A stretch of 64,000 nt of DNA from Sandarakinorhabdus glacialis. Its GTDB lineage: Bacteria > Pseudomonadota > Alphaproteobacteria > Sphingomonadales > Sphingomonadaceae. The DNA is taken from positions 424,123-488,122 of the forward strand of contig NZ_BMJM01000001.1 of the NCBI RefSeq assembly GCF_014643455.1, read 5' to 3'. Numbering within the stretch: the first letter of the stretch is position 1; the number at the start of each line of letters is the position of its first letter. The notes under the pieces were generated by a model that ran no database searches, had not been told where the DNA came from, and saw nothing but the letters and a program-made list of their open reading frames with translations. A program made the translations under genes and the position numbers. Positions 28,625-39,597 of this stretch are shown piece by piece.

Positions 28625-30814
28625 ATGACCGATACCGCAATCCGTTCCGAAATCGATGCCGATGGCATTTTGCTGCTTACGATCGACGTGCCTGGGCAGT
28701 CGATGAACGTCATCACGCCCGAGGTTTCGCGTGATCTTGCCGCCGCGATCGAGCGGTTGAAGACCGACCCCGCCATCAAAGGTGCGGTACTGACCAGCGG
28801 CAAGGCTTCGGGGTTCATGGCGGGTGCCGACCTCAAGGGCATCGGCGCGCTGATCGGGGGTGGCGTTGTTTCCGAGGGTAAGTCGAAGATGGCGGCGCTG
28901 TTCGACAGCGTCTTCCAGCTCAACAGGCTGCTCCGCGATCTCGAAACCTGCGGCAAGCCGGTCGCTGCTGCCGTCAACGGTCTCGCGCTTGGCGGCGGGC
29001 TCGAGTTCATCCTCGCCTGCCATTATCGCGTCATTGCCGACAATCCGAAGATTACGCTTGGTCTGCCCGAAGTCATGGTCGGGCTGTTCCCCGGTGCCGG
29101 CGGCACCCAGCGGTTGCCGCGCCTGATGGGCGTCCAGCCGGCGCTGATGTACCTGCTTCAGGGCAAGAACATGAGCCCGCAGGAAGCGCTCGGTTTCGGC
29201 GTCGTCCAGGCTGTCGTGCCCGCGGCCGATGTGGTTGCAACCGCAAAGGCGTGGGTCAAGGCCAACCCGACCAAGGGCATTCAGCCGTGGGACGAAAAGG
29301 GCTTCCGCTTCCCCGGCGGCGTCGGCGCGATGAACCCGGCGTTCGCCCAGACCTTCATGGCCGGCACCGCGATGACGCACGTCAATGCCGGCGACAACAT
29401 GAACGCCCCCAAGGCGATCCTCAGCGCCGTCTATGAGGGCGCGCAATTGCCGATGGACACCGCGATCCGCGTCGAGAGCAAGTATTTCGCCAAGGTCGTC
29501 GCCGATCCACAGGCGGGCAATATGATCCGCAGCCTATTCGTGTCGAAACAGGCCGCCGAAAAGGGCGCGCGGCGTCCGGCCGGCATCGCGCCGATGCCGA
29601 CGAAAAAGATCGGCATGCTCGGCGCCGGGTTGATGGGGGCAGGGGTCGCCATGGTGACGGCGCAGGCCGGGATCGAGGTGGTATTGCTCGATCGTGATCT
29701 GGCCGCCGCCGAAAAGGGCAAGCAATATACCGCCGACCGGCTGGCGAAGAAGCGCACCGATCCGGCCAAGGCACAGGTCATCCTCGATCGCATCCACCCG
29801 ACCGCGAATTACGCCGACCTGGCCGGCTGCGACCTGATCATCGAGGCCGTCTTCGAGACCCGCGAGATCAAGGCCGGCGTCACCAAGGCGACCGAGGCCG
29901 TTGTCGGCGCCGACACGATCTTCGGGTCGAACACTTCGACGCTGCCGATCACCGGCCTCGCCGAAGCCTGGACCAAGCCGGAGAATTTCATCGGCATCCA
30001 CTTCTTCTCGCCGGTCGAAAAGATGCCTTTGGTCGAGATCATCGTCGGCAAGAAGACGGGCGCCGAAGCGATCGCCAAGGCGCTCGACTATGTCGCGGCG
30101 ATCCGCAAGACGCCGATCGTCGTCAACGACAGCCGCGGTTTCTACACGTCGCGCTGCTTCGGCACCTATGTGCAGGAGGGGCTGGCGCTGCTCGGCGAGG
30201 GCACCGTGCCGGCGCTGATCGAGAATGTCGGCAAGCAGATGGGCATGCCCGTCGGGCCGCTTGCGGTGAACGACGAAGTCGGGCTCGACCTGTCGTACAA
30301 GGTTGGCCAGCAGACGAGGGCCGACCTTGGCGACGCCTACAAGCCGGGTCCGGCCGATGGCGTCATCACGACGATGCACGAGCTTGGCCGCCAGGGCCGC
30401 AAGAACGCCAAGGGATTTTACGTCTATCCCGAGGGCGGCGGAAAGAAGTTTATCTGGCCCGAATTGCTGGCGACGGTCGCCGGCGGCGCGGCGGCCGAGC
30501 AGCCGAGCCCAGCCGAGGTCAAGGAACGGTTGCTGTATCGCCAGCTCGTCGAATGCGCGCGCTGCTTTGCCGAAGGCGTGCTCGAAACGCCCGAGGACGG
30601 CGATCTCGGTGCGATTTTCGGCTGGGGTTTCGCGCCGTTCACCGGCGGGCCGTTCAGCCATATGGACACGGTGGGTATCGCCGATGTCGTGGCGACGCTG
30701 GACCGGCTGGCGCAGGCGCACGGCGAGCGCTTCAGCCCGCCGGCACTGCTCCGCGAGATGGCGGCTGCGGGCGAGACATTCTATGGCCGGGCGAAATTGA
30801 AGGCCGCCGCCTGA
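28625..30814 (+). CDS. fadB: Two-domain enoyl-CoA hydratase / 3-hydroxyacyl-CoA dehydrogenase
   Basis: A 729-residue bifunctional enzyme for the middle two steps of beta-oxidation. Residues 1-290 are a crotonase fold ([49 protein letters not shown], with both catalytic Glu). From about residue 320 comes the NAD-binding dehydrogenase ([47 protein letters not shown]). ATG 28625 follows GGGGAGACC. It completes the acyl-CoA dehydrogenase-thiolase-fadB set. Confidence 0.95.
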   Translation: MTDTAIRSEIDADGILLLTIDVPGQSMNVITPEVSRDLAAAIERLKTDPAIKGAVLTSGKASGFMAGADLKGIGALIGGGVVSEGKSKMAALFDSVFQLNRLLRDLETCGKPVAAAVNGLALGGGLEFILACHYRVIADNPKITLGLPEVMVGLFPGAGGTQRLPRLMGVQPALMYLLQGKNMSPQEALGFGVVQAVVPAADVVATAKAWVKANPTKGIQPWDEKGFRFPGGVGAMNPAFAQTFMAGTAMTHVNAGDNMNAPKAILSAVYEGAQLPMDTAIRVESKYFAKVVADPQAGNMIRSLFVSKQAAEKGARRPAGIAPMPTKKIGMLGAGLMGAGVAMVTAQAGIEVVLLDRDLAAAEKGKQYTADRLAKKRTDPAKAQVILDRIHPTANYADLAGCDLIIEAVFETREIKAGVTKATEAVVGADTIFGSNTSTLPITGLAEAWTKPENFIGIHFFSPVEKMPLVEIIVGKKTGAEAIAKALDYVAAIRKTPIVVNDSRGFYTSRCFGTYVQEGLALLGEGTVPALIENVGKQMGMPVGPLAVNDEVGLDLSYKVGQQTRADLGDAYKPGPADGVITTMHELGRQGRKNAKGFYVYPEGGGKKFIWPELLATVAGGAAAEQPSPAEVKERLLYRQLVECARCFAEGVLETPEDGDLGAIFGWGFAPFTGGPFSHMDTVGIADVVATLDRLAQAHGERFSPPALLREMAAAGETFYGRAKLKAAA

Positions 30815-30827
30815 CCATAACAGATCG

Positions 30828-30912
30828 CGATACCGGGATTGATCCGGGATTCGGTTTCTTGTCTGCGCACAGAAGTAACTGGGTCCCTGGTCAAGCCCGG
30901 GATGACAGGAAA
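30828..30912. repeat. Imperfect inverted GATCCGGGAT / GCCCGGGATGACAGG intergenic element
   Basis: CGCGATACCGGGATTGATCC at one end and GGTCAAGCCCGGGATGACAG at the other face each other across the 125-base gap between fadB and the phosphoesterase gene. The form recalls repetitive extragenic palindromes of sphingomonads. No promoter stands out. Confidence 0.5.
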
Positions 30913-30939
30913 CTTTGAACCAAACATACCAAGGCATCG

Positions 30940-31758
30940 ATGCGCAAAACTCTGCTGGCCTTCTTCCTGCTCCCGGTCGGCCTTGCGCTGTTCGGACTGT
31001 GGGGCGCGTGGCAGACGCCCCGGGTGGTGCGGTATGTGGTGCCGATCGTCGGGCTGTCGGCACCGCTCAAGATCGTCCAGCTGAGCGATACCCACGCCAA
31101 TTTCTACACTATGCCGCCTCGGCGGCTACGGACGATCGTGGCGCAGGCGAACGCGCTGAAGCCCGACGTTATCGTGCTGAGCGGCGACTATAGCGACGGG
31201 CATATCGTGACTTGGCCAAGCCTGACGCTCGAGCAGGCGCTGGAGCCGCTGGCCGACTTGCGCGCACCGCTGGGGGTGTTCGCCGTGCTTGGCAACCACG
31301 ACCAGCCGTACTGGACGCGGCGGGTGATGGCGCGGGATTCAGTGAAGTTGCTGGTGGGGGCCGCGGTCGATGTCGGGCCGGTGGCGCTGGTCGGCGCACG
31401 CTCGCGCGCCATGCCGCCGGATCCGGCCTGCAATCTGCGAAGTGCCGTCGACAGCGCGCCAGACGACAAGCCGTTGATCGTGCTGGTGCACGAGCCGGAT
31501 TATTTCGAGACGATGCCGAAGCGGGTACAGCTGATGATCGCCGGGCATACCCATGGCGGGCAGATTGTCCTGCCTTTGCTGGGAACGCGGCGGATCGGAC
31601 CGTTCTACGATACGCATCTGCGGGGCTTGTTCCGCGAGCATGGGCAGACACTGGTGGTGTCGTCGGGACTTAGTACGTCGGTGCTGCCCGTGCGGATCGG
31701 GGTGCGGCCGGAAATTGTCGAGATTTTGTTGGTGCCAGCGGCGATGGGCGAGAAGTAA
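30940..31758 (+). CDS. Membrane-anchored metallophosphoesterase
   Basis: A 272-residue calcineurin-like phosphoesterase with an N-terminal transmembrane segment (LLAFFLLPVGLALFGLWGAW). Metal motifs: QLSDTHANF, VLSGDYSDGH, VLGNHDQPYW, VLVHEPDYF and IAGHTHGGQI. It resembles YkuE/YaeI-type enzymes acting on UDP-2,3-diacylglucosamine or cell-envelope phosphoesters, but the substrate is not proven. ATG 30940 was chosen because it starts the membrane helix. Confidence 0.88.
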   Translation: MRKTLLAFFLLPVGLALFGLWGAWQTPRVVRYVVPIVGLSAPLKIVQLSDTHANFYTMPPRRLRTIVAQANALKPDVIVLSGDYSDGHIVTWPSLTLEQALEPLADLRAPLGVFAVLGNHDQPYWTRRVMARDSVKLLVGAAVDVGPVALVGARSRAMPPDPACNLRSAVDSAPDDKPLIVLVHEPDYFETMPKRVQLMIAGHTHGGQIVLPLLGTRRIGPFYDTHLRGLFREHGQTLVVSSGLSTSVLPVRIGVRPEIVEILLVPAAMGEK

Positions 31759-31768
31759 GGATGCAACC

Positions 31769-31808
31769 CGCCCCCGACCCCTCCCTCGAAGGAGGGAGGG
31801 GGGAAGGA
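31769..31808. repeat. Palindromic CCCTCCCTCGAAGGAGGGAG repeat
   Basis: One hairpin copy between the stop codons of the converging phosphoesterase and cysK genes. There is no other obvious terminator in the gap, so it may serve as one. Confidence 0.8.
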
Positions 31809-31812
31809 AGGT

Positions 31813-32733
<921 letters not shown>

Positions 32734-32759
32734 TGGGGGCACTCCATTGCAATGGCGCT

Positions 32760-34055
32760 TTATAGCGCCGGGCTGGGCTTCTCGCCACCCGGCGACAGGG
32801 CCGGCGGGTCAGGCGGCGCCTCCGGATCGACGAAGCGGTCGGCGCGGCGCAGCTCGGGGAACTGCCAGGCCCAGATGCCGGTGACGACGACGGCGCCGAT
32901 GCCGCCGGCGATGACTGCCTCGACGGGGCCGAACCAGGCGGCGGTCACCCCGCTTTCGAACTCGCCGAGCTCGTTGGAGGCGGAGACGAAGAGCATCGAC
33001 ACCGAGGAGACGCGGCCGCGCATGGCGTCGGGGGTGTGGAGCTGGATCAGCGACGAGCGGATATAGACCGAGATCATGTCGGCGGCACCGAGGACGACGA
33101 GCGCGCCCATCGACAGGCGCAAATTGGTCGATTGGCCGAAGACGATGGTGGCGATGCCGAACAGCGCGACACAGGCGAACATGATCGGGCCGACGTGGCG
33201 CTTGATCGGGCGGACGGCGAGGACCAGGGCGGTCAGCGCGGCACCGACGGCGGGAGCGGCGCGCAGCGGGCCAAGGCCCTCGACGCCGACATGGAGGACG
33301 TCGCGGGCATAGACCGGTAGCATCGCGGTGGCGCCGCCGAGCAGGACGGCGAACAGGTCGAGGCTGATGGCGCCGAGCACGATGCGGTTGTGACGGACAT
33401 AGCCAAGGCCTTCGACGAGGCTGCGCCATGGCGAGATTTTCGATGGCTCGGGGCGCGGCACCGGGCCGATGCGGAACAGCGCATACATGGCGCCGGCAAA
33501 CAGCATCGCAGCGATGACATAGGGGCTGGCTGGATCGGCGGCGTAGAGATAGGCGCCGAGCGGTGGCCCGAGGACGGCGCCCGATTGCCAGCTGATGGCA
33601 TTGAGCGCGATTGCTGAGGGCAGGATGGCGCGCGGCACGAGGTTGGGAGCAAGGGCGCTGAGCGACGGCCCGGCGAAGGCGCGGCCGACGCCGAGCAGGG
33701 CGGCGACGATGAACAGCGCCGGAATGGTGATCTCGTGGCGTAGCGAGAGATACGCCAGTGCGCCGGCGCATAATAGTTCGAGCGCGAGCGCGGCGCGGGC
33801 GATGTAGCGGCGATCGACGCGGTCGGCGACGACGCCGACGACCAGCGTGAGGCTGAACAGCGGCAGGAACTGCACCAGTCCGACCATGCCGAGGAGGAAG
33901 GCGGCGTCGCGCGGGGACATCGTTTGGCGGGCGATGTCATAGACTTGCCAGCCGATGACGATGACCAGCATCATGCCGCCGACGGTTGCGAGGAAGCGCG
34001 CGACCCAAAAGGCGCGGTAGTCGGGAATTAAGAGGGGTGCGGGAATATTGGCCAC
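32760..34055 (-). CDS. MFS transporter (EntS-like)
   Basis: A 431-residue integral membrane protein with about 12 hydrophobic segments. The start [20 protein letters not shown] and the loop [17 protein letters not shown] (the MFS D-R motif between helices 2 and 3), plus [20 protein letters not shown], place it in the MFS_3 group that includes enterobactin exporter EntS. The substrate is unknown. The C-terminus is Pro-rich and cytoplasmic. It lies 26 bases upstream of cysK in the same direction. Confidence 0.88.
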   Translation of the reverse strand: MANIPAPLLIPDYRAFWVARFLATVGGMMLVIVIGWQVYDIARQTMSPRDAAFLLGMVGLVQFLPLFSLTLVVGVVADRVDRRYIARAALALELLCAGALAYLSLRHEITIPALFIVAALLGVGRAFAGPSLSALAPNLVPRAILPSAIALNAISWQSGAVLGPPLGAYLYAADPASPYVIAAMLFAGAMYALFRIGPVPRPEPSKISPWRSLVEGLGYVRHNRIVLGAISLDLFAVLLGGATAMLPVYARDVLHVGVEGLGPLRAAPAVGAALTALVLAVRPIKRHVGPIMFACVALFGIATIVFGQSTNLRLSMGALVVLGAADMISVYIRSSLIQLHTPDAMRGRVSSVSMLFVSASNELGEFESGVTAAWFGPVEAVIAGGIGAVVVTGIWAWQFPELRRADRFVDPEAPPDPPALSPGGEKPSPAL

Positions 34056-34146
34056 TGCAGCCGGGTTTAGGCAGCACGCCGCCGGGCCGCAATGTAAAAA
34101 ACTTGATGGTTAACGTGCCGTTATGACAACAGCGCGATTGTGAAAT

Positions 34147-34515
34147 ATGAACGAGTCATCTACAGAGTGTTATTGCATTATGGCGTTTGAGGGATTGATG
34201 GACGATCTAAAAGAGTTTTGTGGTTACCTGCTCGGCGTCGCGTTTTGCCTGATGGCAATCGCCCTATGCGCTGCCGCATGGGTTGGTCTCGAGGATCAGT
34301 TTGGCTGGCGGTTGGCGCTGGGGGGCGTAGCGCTGAGCCTGTTGATCCGTATTAATTTTCCGCTGATTGTCGGATTGTATCTTTATGCCAGCAACGTCTG
34401 GGGCTGGGGTATGCCGGAATCGATCACCTTTGCGTTGCCGGGGTTCCTGCTGTTCATGCCGTCGATTGCTGTCGAGGTGTTCGGCACGCTGGTGAGCGTG
34501 GCTGCGCGGCGCTAG
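34147..34515 (+). CDS. Small uncharacterised membrane protein
   Basis: Up to 122 residues, not recognised. There are three hydrophobic segments (LLGVAFCLMAIALCAAAW, LALGGVALSLLIRINFPLIV and ITFALPGFLLFMPSIAVEVF). The start is uncertain: ATG 34147, 34180 and 34198 are in frame and none has a good ribosome site except a close GAGGGA before 34198. It is divergent from the MFS gene and converges with the helicase, ending 3 bases before it. Lower GC upstream suggests a promoter near 34090-34140. Confidence 0.6.
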   Translation: MNESSTECYCIMAFEGLMDDLKEFCGYLLGVAFCLMAIALCAAAWVGLEDQFGWRLALGGVALSLLIRINFPLIVGLYLYASNVWGWGMPESITFALPGFLLFMPSIAVEVFGTLVSVAARR

Positions 34516-34517
34516 CC

Positions 34518-36812
34518 TCAGCCGGGCAACACCTCGATAAAACTGTCGAGCACGCGCTTCTGGCCGGCGTGCTCGAAATCGATTTCCAGCTTGTTGCCTT
34601 CGACGGCGGTAACGACACCGGCACCGAATTTGCTGTGGAATACCTTCGACCCGATCGCGACATCGCTGCGGCCTTTCAGCCCGACCGATACGGCACTGGC
34701 ACGGACTTCGATTGCGGGCGTGCGGTTGGTACTGCCACCGAAGCCCCCGACCGCTGCGGCGCGCGCCCAGCCGGGGCCGCGCCCGGTGCCGCGTGAGACA
34801 TCGCCGAACGGGTCGCCGCCCTGCAGCGCCGCGCGCCACAGGCTGGGGCCGCCGCTCATGGTGCTGCTGACATCGACGTTGGCGGGCGGCAGTTCCGACA
34901 CGAAGCGCGACGGGATGGCGGCAGTCCATGTGCCGTAGATCTGGCGGTTGGCGGCGTGGGTGATGGTCGCGGTCTTTTTCGCCCGGGTGATGCCGACATA
35001 GGCGAGGCGGCGTTCCTCCTCCAACGACTTGGTGCCGCCTTCGTCCATGGCGCGCTGGCTGGGGAAGACGCCTTCCTCCCACCCGACGAGGAAGACATGG
35101 TCGAACTCCAGCCCCTTGGCGGCGTGGAGCGTCATGATGGTGATCTTTTCGTTGGCGTCGGACGCGTCATTGTCCATCACCAGGCTGACGTGTTCGAGGA
35201 ACGCCGTCAGCGAGGGGTAGTCCTCCATGGCGCGGGTGAGCTCGATGAGGTTGTCGACGCGGCCATCGGCTTCGACCGATTTGTCGGCCTGCCACATGGT
35301 GATATAACCCGATTCATCGAGGATGATGCGTGCCAGTTCGGAGTGGGGCAGGTTTTCGGACTGGTCGCGCCAGCGGGCGACATCGGCGATGAAGCCCTTG
35401 AGCGCGCGGCGCGCGGCGGGGGTCAATTCGTCGGTTTCGACGAGTGCTGCGGCCGCCTGAGGGAGAGGCCGGTCCATGCTGCGTGCCAGGGCGTGGAGCT
35501 TGCCCATCGCCTTGTCGCCGAGCCCGCGCTTGGGGACGTTGACGATGCGTTCGAAGGCCAGCGCGTCGTTGGGCGAGGTGACGATGCGCAGATACGCCAG
35601 CGCGTCGCGGATTTCGGCGCGCTCGTAGAAGCGGAAGCCGCCGACGATCTTGTAGGGCAGGCCGATCGAGACGAAGCGGTCCTCGAAGGCGCGGGTCTGG
35701 AACTGCGCGCGCACCAGGATCGCCATGTGATTGAGCGAGGCGCCGTCGCGGGCCAGCTGCTCGGCCTTGTCGCCGACCAGCCGGGCTTCCTCGGGGCCGT
35801 CCCACACGCCGATGACCTTGACCTGATCGCCGGCGGGCTCGTCGGTGAACAGCGCCTTGCCGATGCGCGCGCTGTTGTGCGCGATAAGCCCGTTGGCGGC
35901 GGCGAGGATGTGTGGCGTCGACCGGTAGTTCTGCTCGAGCTTGATGACGGTGGCGCCCGGGAAGTCCTTTTCGAACTTGAGGATGTTGGCGACTTCGGCA
36001 CCGCGCCAGCTGTAGATCGACTGGTCGTCGTCGCCCACGCAGGCGATGTTGCGGCGCTCGCTGGTGAGCAGGGTCAGCCAGCGGTACTGGGCGATGTTGG
36101 TGTCCTGGTACTCATCGACCAGAATATATTTGAAGCGCTTGCGGTAATCTACGAGCACGTCGGGGTGCGTGTCGAAGATCGTCAGCATGTGAAGCAGCAG
36201 GTCGCCGAAATCGGCGGCGTTGAGCGCGGCGAGGCGCTGTTGGTAGCGCGCGTAGAGCTTCGCGCCCGAGGTTCCCGGCGTGCTGTCGCCAAAGCTCATC
36301 GATTCGCCGACGGGGACATCGCCGGGCAGCTCGCCGCGGTTCTTCCAGCGGTCGATCATCCCGGCCAGCTGCTTGGCGGGCCAGCGTTTCTCGTCGAGCC
36401 CGGCTTCGATGACGACTTGTTTCAGCAGTCGCAGCTGGTCGTCGGTATCGAGAATGGTGAAGTTGCTGTCGAGCCCGACGAGGCCCGCGTGCTTGCGCAG
36501 CATCCGCGCCGCGATGGCGTGAAAAGTGCCGAGGAAGGGCAGCCCCTCGGCCATGTCGCCGATCAGCATTTCCATTCGGTGGCGCATCTCGCGCGCCGCC
36601 TTGTTGGTGAAAGTGACGGCAAGGACTTCGGACGGCCAGGCGAGGCGCGACGAAAGGATATGCGCCAGCCGTGCCGTCAGCGCGCGGGTCTTGCCGGTGC
36701 CGGCACCGGCCAGGATCAGCACCGGGCCCTCGGTGGTCAGCACCGCTTGGCGCTGCGGCGGGTTGAGGCCGTCGAGCCACGAGGGCGGCAATTGGGAGGG
36801 CAGGGAGGCCAT
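34518..36812 (-). CDS. uvrD: UvrD/PcrA-type DNA helicase
   Basis: A 764-residue superfamily 1A helicase for excision and mismatch repair. Walker A GAGTGKTRALTARLA (Lys41), motif Ia AVTFTNKAAREM, motif II ILVDEYQDTN, motif III GDDDQSIYSWRGA, motif IV LEQNYRS, motif V MTLHAAKGLEFDHVFLVG and motif VI RRLAYVGITRAKK are all present. The C-terminal segment VFHSKFGAGVV is the PcrA/UvrD Tudor-like tail. ATG 36812 was chosen; 36833 is also possible, and neither has a clear ribosome site. Confidence 0.95.
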   Translation of the reverse strand: MASLPSQLPPSWLDGLNPPQRQAVLTTEGPVLILAGAGTGKTRALTARLAHILSSRLAWPSEVLAVTFTNKAAREMRHRMEMLIGDMAEGLPFLGTFHAIAARMLRKHAGLVGLDSNFTILDTDDQLRLLKQVVIEAGLDEKRWPAKQLAGMIDRWKNRGELPGDVPVGESMSFGDSTPGTSGAKLYARYQQRLAALNAADFGDLLLHMLTIFDTHPDVLVDYRKRFKYILVDEYQDTNIAQYRWLTLLTSERRNIACVGDDDQSIYSWRGAEVANILKFEKDFPGATVIKLEQNYRSTPHILAAANGLIAHNSARIGKALFTDEPAGDQVKVIGVWDGPEEARLVGDKAEQLARDGASLNHMAILVRAQFQTRAFEDRFVSIGLPYKIVGGFRFYERAEIRDALAYLRIVTSPNDALAFERIVNVPKRGLGDKAMGKLHALARSMDRPLPQAAAALVETDELTPAARRALKGFIADVARWRDQSENLPHSELARIILDESGYITMWQADKSVEADGRVDNLIELTRAMEDYPSLTAFLEHVSLVMDNDASDANEKITIMTLHAAKGLEFDHVFLVGWEEGVFPSQRAMDEGGTKSLEEERRLAYVGITRAKKTATITHAANRQIYGTWTAAIPSRFVSELPPANVDVSSTMSGGPSLWRAALQGGDPFGDVSRGTGRGPGWARAAAVGGFGGSTNRTPAIEVRASAVSVGLKGRSDVAIGSKVFHSKFGAGVVTAVEGNKLEIDFEHAGQKRVLDSFIEVLPG

Positions 36813-36926
36813 CCGTGAACAGTTAGAGAACATCGGCGCAAAAGCCAAGTGCGGCGCGTCTGGACTTTAACACGCTGAGACCGGCGCCGTAATCCTGTCC
36901 ACGGACGTAACGTGGGAAAAACGCGC

Positions 36927-39278
36927 ATGTCAGCAATGTTCCGGCCGCCGATTGCGATCAGTTCCGCGATCGGCTGGTCGCAGGTTTTCGGTTTCCGGCA
37001 AGGCAAAGACCCGTTCTTTGCGCGCGTCCGTGCCGAGCAACTGGCCACGATCAACCGCTATGTGCCGTTCAACGTGACGCTGATGATGATAAATGTGCTG
37101 GCGCTGCTGTGGTCGCTGCGCGGCATCGCGGCGTCGGAATTCCTTTTGGGTTGGGGCGCGGTCATGGGGGCCCTGGCGCTGCTGTGGACGCTGCGCTTCA
37201 GCCAGGTGCGCCGGCGCGGCGCGGCGGCGGAGGTGTCGCAACACTATTTCTGGGCGATTTCCGCGGAAGTCGCCGCGTTTGGCGTGTGCTGGTCGGCATT
37301 GACGATCCACCTGCTGCCCTCGGCCGAAGTCGATGCCCAGGCGCTGCTGGTGCTGTTGTCGCTGATGGTGATGGGCGCCTGCGGGTTCGCCACCGCGGTG
37401 ATGCCGGTGTGCGGCATCGCCATGGTGCTGGTCATCGGGATCGGCGCGGTGGCGAGCGTGCCGGCCGCGTCGCCGCTGGGCTCGGGCATGGTGATCCTCA
37501 CCTTCATTTCCTTTGGCGTCGTCATCGTTCGCGGTGTCGTGGTGACCAGCTTCACGATGATGTCGCGGATGCGGACGCAGACCGAGCTCGGCGAGCGGAC
37601 CGAAGTGGTGCGGCTGCTGCTCAACGAGTTCGAGGCCAACGGATCGGACTGGCTGATCGAAGTCGATGTCGAGGGGCGGCTGACGCATGTCTCGCCGCGT
37701 CTGTCGGACGTGGCGCGGCGGCCACGTGCAGAGCTGCTGGGGCAGCCGCTGCTCGGGCTGTTGGGGGACGAGCGGCGCGGCGAAGCCCGCAATTCGGTCA
37801 AGGCGCTGACCAACACATTCCTTGCGCGGCGGGCGTTTCGCGACATCACCATCCCGGTGCTGGTTGCCGACGAAACGCGCTGGTGGGCGCTGTCGGGGAC
37901 GCCCAAGACCGATGCCGCCGGGCAGTTTGCCGGTTATCGCGGTGTCGGGCGCGACGTTACCGAGATCCGCCGCAGCCATGAACGCATCGTCCAGCTGGCG
38001 CGGTTCGATCCGCTGACGGGGCTCGCCAACCGGGCGCTGTTCCGCGAGGCGATGGAGGATGCGCTGCTGCGCGCGGTGCGGACGCGCAAGTCGTGCGCGC
38101 TGCTGTTCATCGATCTCGACCGGTTCAAGGCGGTCAACGACACGCTCGGCCATGCCGCCGGCGACCGGCTGTTGCGGTCGGTCGCCGAGCGATTGCGCAA
38201 TGCCGTCGGGGGCGGGGCGACGATTGCCCGCCTGGGCGGCGACGAGTTCGCGGTGATGCTGCCCGAGGCGGCGCCGCGGCGTGCGGACCATGTCGCGCGG
38301 GCGGTGGTGGCGGCGCTGGCACAGCCATTCGATATCGAGGGACAGCTGGTCACCATCGGTGGCAGCGTCGGATTTGCGCTGGGACCGGCCGATGGCGCAA
38401 GTGTCGACCGGTTGCTGAAAAGTGCCGACCTGGCGCTTTACGAGGTGAAGTCGAACGGGCGGGGCGCGGCGTGTCGCTATGTGCCCGAGATACGCGAGCG
38501 CGCCGAGGAGCGCCGGGCGCTCGAGGTCGACCTCGGCATGGCATTGGAGCGCGGGCAGCTGGCGCTGGCGTTCCAGCCGGTGGTCGAAGCGGCGGACGAG
38601 CATATCGTCGGGTTCGAGGCGCTGCTGCGCTGGACCCATCCGGTGCTCGGCAAGATACCGCCCGACAAGTTCATCCCCGTCGCGGAGGATACCGGGCTGA
38701 TCGTGCCGATCGGGCATTGGGTGATCCGCGAGGCGTGCGCCTGGGCGGCGAAATGGCCGCGGCATATCCGGATCGCGGTCAATCTTTCACCGGCGCAGAT
38801 CGACGATCCGCTGTTGCTCGAGGTGGTCGCACAGGCGCTGGCCGACAATGGGCTGGAGCCGGCGCGGTTGGAACTGGAAATTACCGAGAGCCTGTTCTTG
38901 AACGAGAAGGTCTCGACGATCGAGCGGCTTGCGGCGTTGAAGGCGCTGGGGGTGCGGTTCGCGCTCGATGATTTCGGGACGGGTTATTCGGCGCTGGGCT
39001 ATCTCCACAAGGCGGCGTTCAGCCGGATCAAGATCGACCGGAGCTTCGTGTCGCGGGCGCTGCAGCCGAATGGCGAGGCGAGCGCCATCATCCAGGCGAT
39101 CGTGTCGCTGGCACATTCGCTCGACATGGCGACGACAGCCGAGGGGACCGAGACGCGCGAGGAGTTCGAGCTGTGCCGGTCATTGGGGTGCGAGCAGGTG
39201 CAGGGGTATCTGTTCGGACGGCCGATGCCGCCGGAGGAGGCGACCGCGCTGGTCGCGGGCGTATTGGTCGAGGCGTGA
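36927..39278 (+). CDS. Membrane GGDEF-EAL cyclic-di-GMP protein with PAS domain
   Basis: A 783-residue signalling protein. Hydrophobic helices at about residues 45-210 are followed by a PAS domain (SDWLIEVDVEGRLTHVSPRL, residues about 230-345). The diguanylate cyclase has GGDEF at residues 437-441 (RLGGDEFAV) with no RxxD inhibition site upstream. The EAL domain has EAL at 564-566, DDFGTGYSALGYL and TAEGTET. Both active sites look intact, so it may make and degrade c-di-GMP. ATG 36927 has GGGA upstream; an earlier GTG at 36912 is possible. Confidence 0.93.
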   Translation: MSAMFRPPIAISSAIGWSQVFGFRQGKDPFFARVRAEQLATINRYVPFNVTLMMINVLALLWSLRGIAASEFLLGWGAVMGALALLWTLRFSQVRRRGAAAEVSQHYFWAISAEVAAFGVCWSALTIHLLPSAEVDAQALLVLLSLMVMGACGFATAVMPVCGIAMVLVIGIGAVASVPAASPLGSGMVILTFISFGVVIVRGVVVTSFTMMSRMRTQTELGERTEVVRLLLNEFEANGSDWLIEVDVEGRLTHVSPRLSDVARRPRAELLGQPLLGLLGDERRGEARNSVKALTNTFLARRAFRDITIPVLVADETRWWALSGTPKTDAAGQFAGYRGVGRDVTEIRRSHERIVQLARFDPLTGLANRALFREAMEDALLRAVRTRKSCALLFIDLDRFKAVNDTLGHAAGDRLLRSVAERLRNAVGGGATIARLGGDEFAVMLPEAAPRRADHVARAVVAALAQPFDIEGQLVTIGGSVGFALGPADGASVDRLLKSADLALYEVKSNGRGAACRYVPEIRERAEERRALEVDLGMALERGQLALAFQPVVEAADEHIVGFEALLRWTHPVLGKIPPDKFIPVAEDTGLIVPIGHWVIREACAWAAKWPRHIRIAVNLSPAQIDDPLLLEVVAQALADNGLEPARLELEITESLFLNEKVSTIERLAALKALGVRFALDDFGTGYSALGYLHKAAFSRIKIDRSFVSRALQPNGEASAIIQAIVSLAHSLDMATTAEGTETREEFELCRSLGCEQVQGYLFGRPMPPEEATALVAGVLVEA

Positions 39279-39597
39279 GTTTTTTGGCACGGGGGTCTTT
39301 TGAGAATGGTGGGGGATTTGAGGGAGTTGAACCGGACAAGTTCACTGGGACGCGAATCCGGATTCGCGTTCTGGGGGTGTGTGAACCCCCACCCGCTCGG
39401 CTGGCGCCGAGTCGCCCTTTCCGCCGGGGGAAGAAATTACTACTAACCTATTTGGCGAGTTATGTCAAGCTCTGCTCCCTACCCCATGCGAGGAGGCGAC
39501 TCGTGCTCTTGCGTGAGCGGGTTGGGGGTCGGATTTGTCGCACCCCCACCCCGGGCCAGCTTTGCTGTCTCTCGCCCTCCCCGCAGGGGGGAGGGAG
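39279..39597. other. 319-base intergenic region filled with palindromic repeats
   Basis: No gene is visible. It holds a perfect 18-bp palindrome CGCGAATCCGGATTCGCG (39351-39368), then a GGGGGT/AACCCCC hairpin. Two repeat segments (about 39381-39430 and 39500-39597) follow, with CACCCCCACCCCGGGCCAGC and a final CCCCGCAGGGGGGAGGGAG hairpin next to the nudC stop. Between them lies an AT-richer stretch (39434-39475). Confidence 0.75.
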
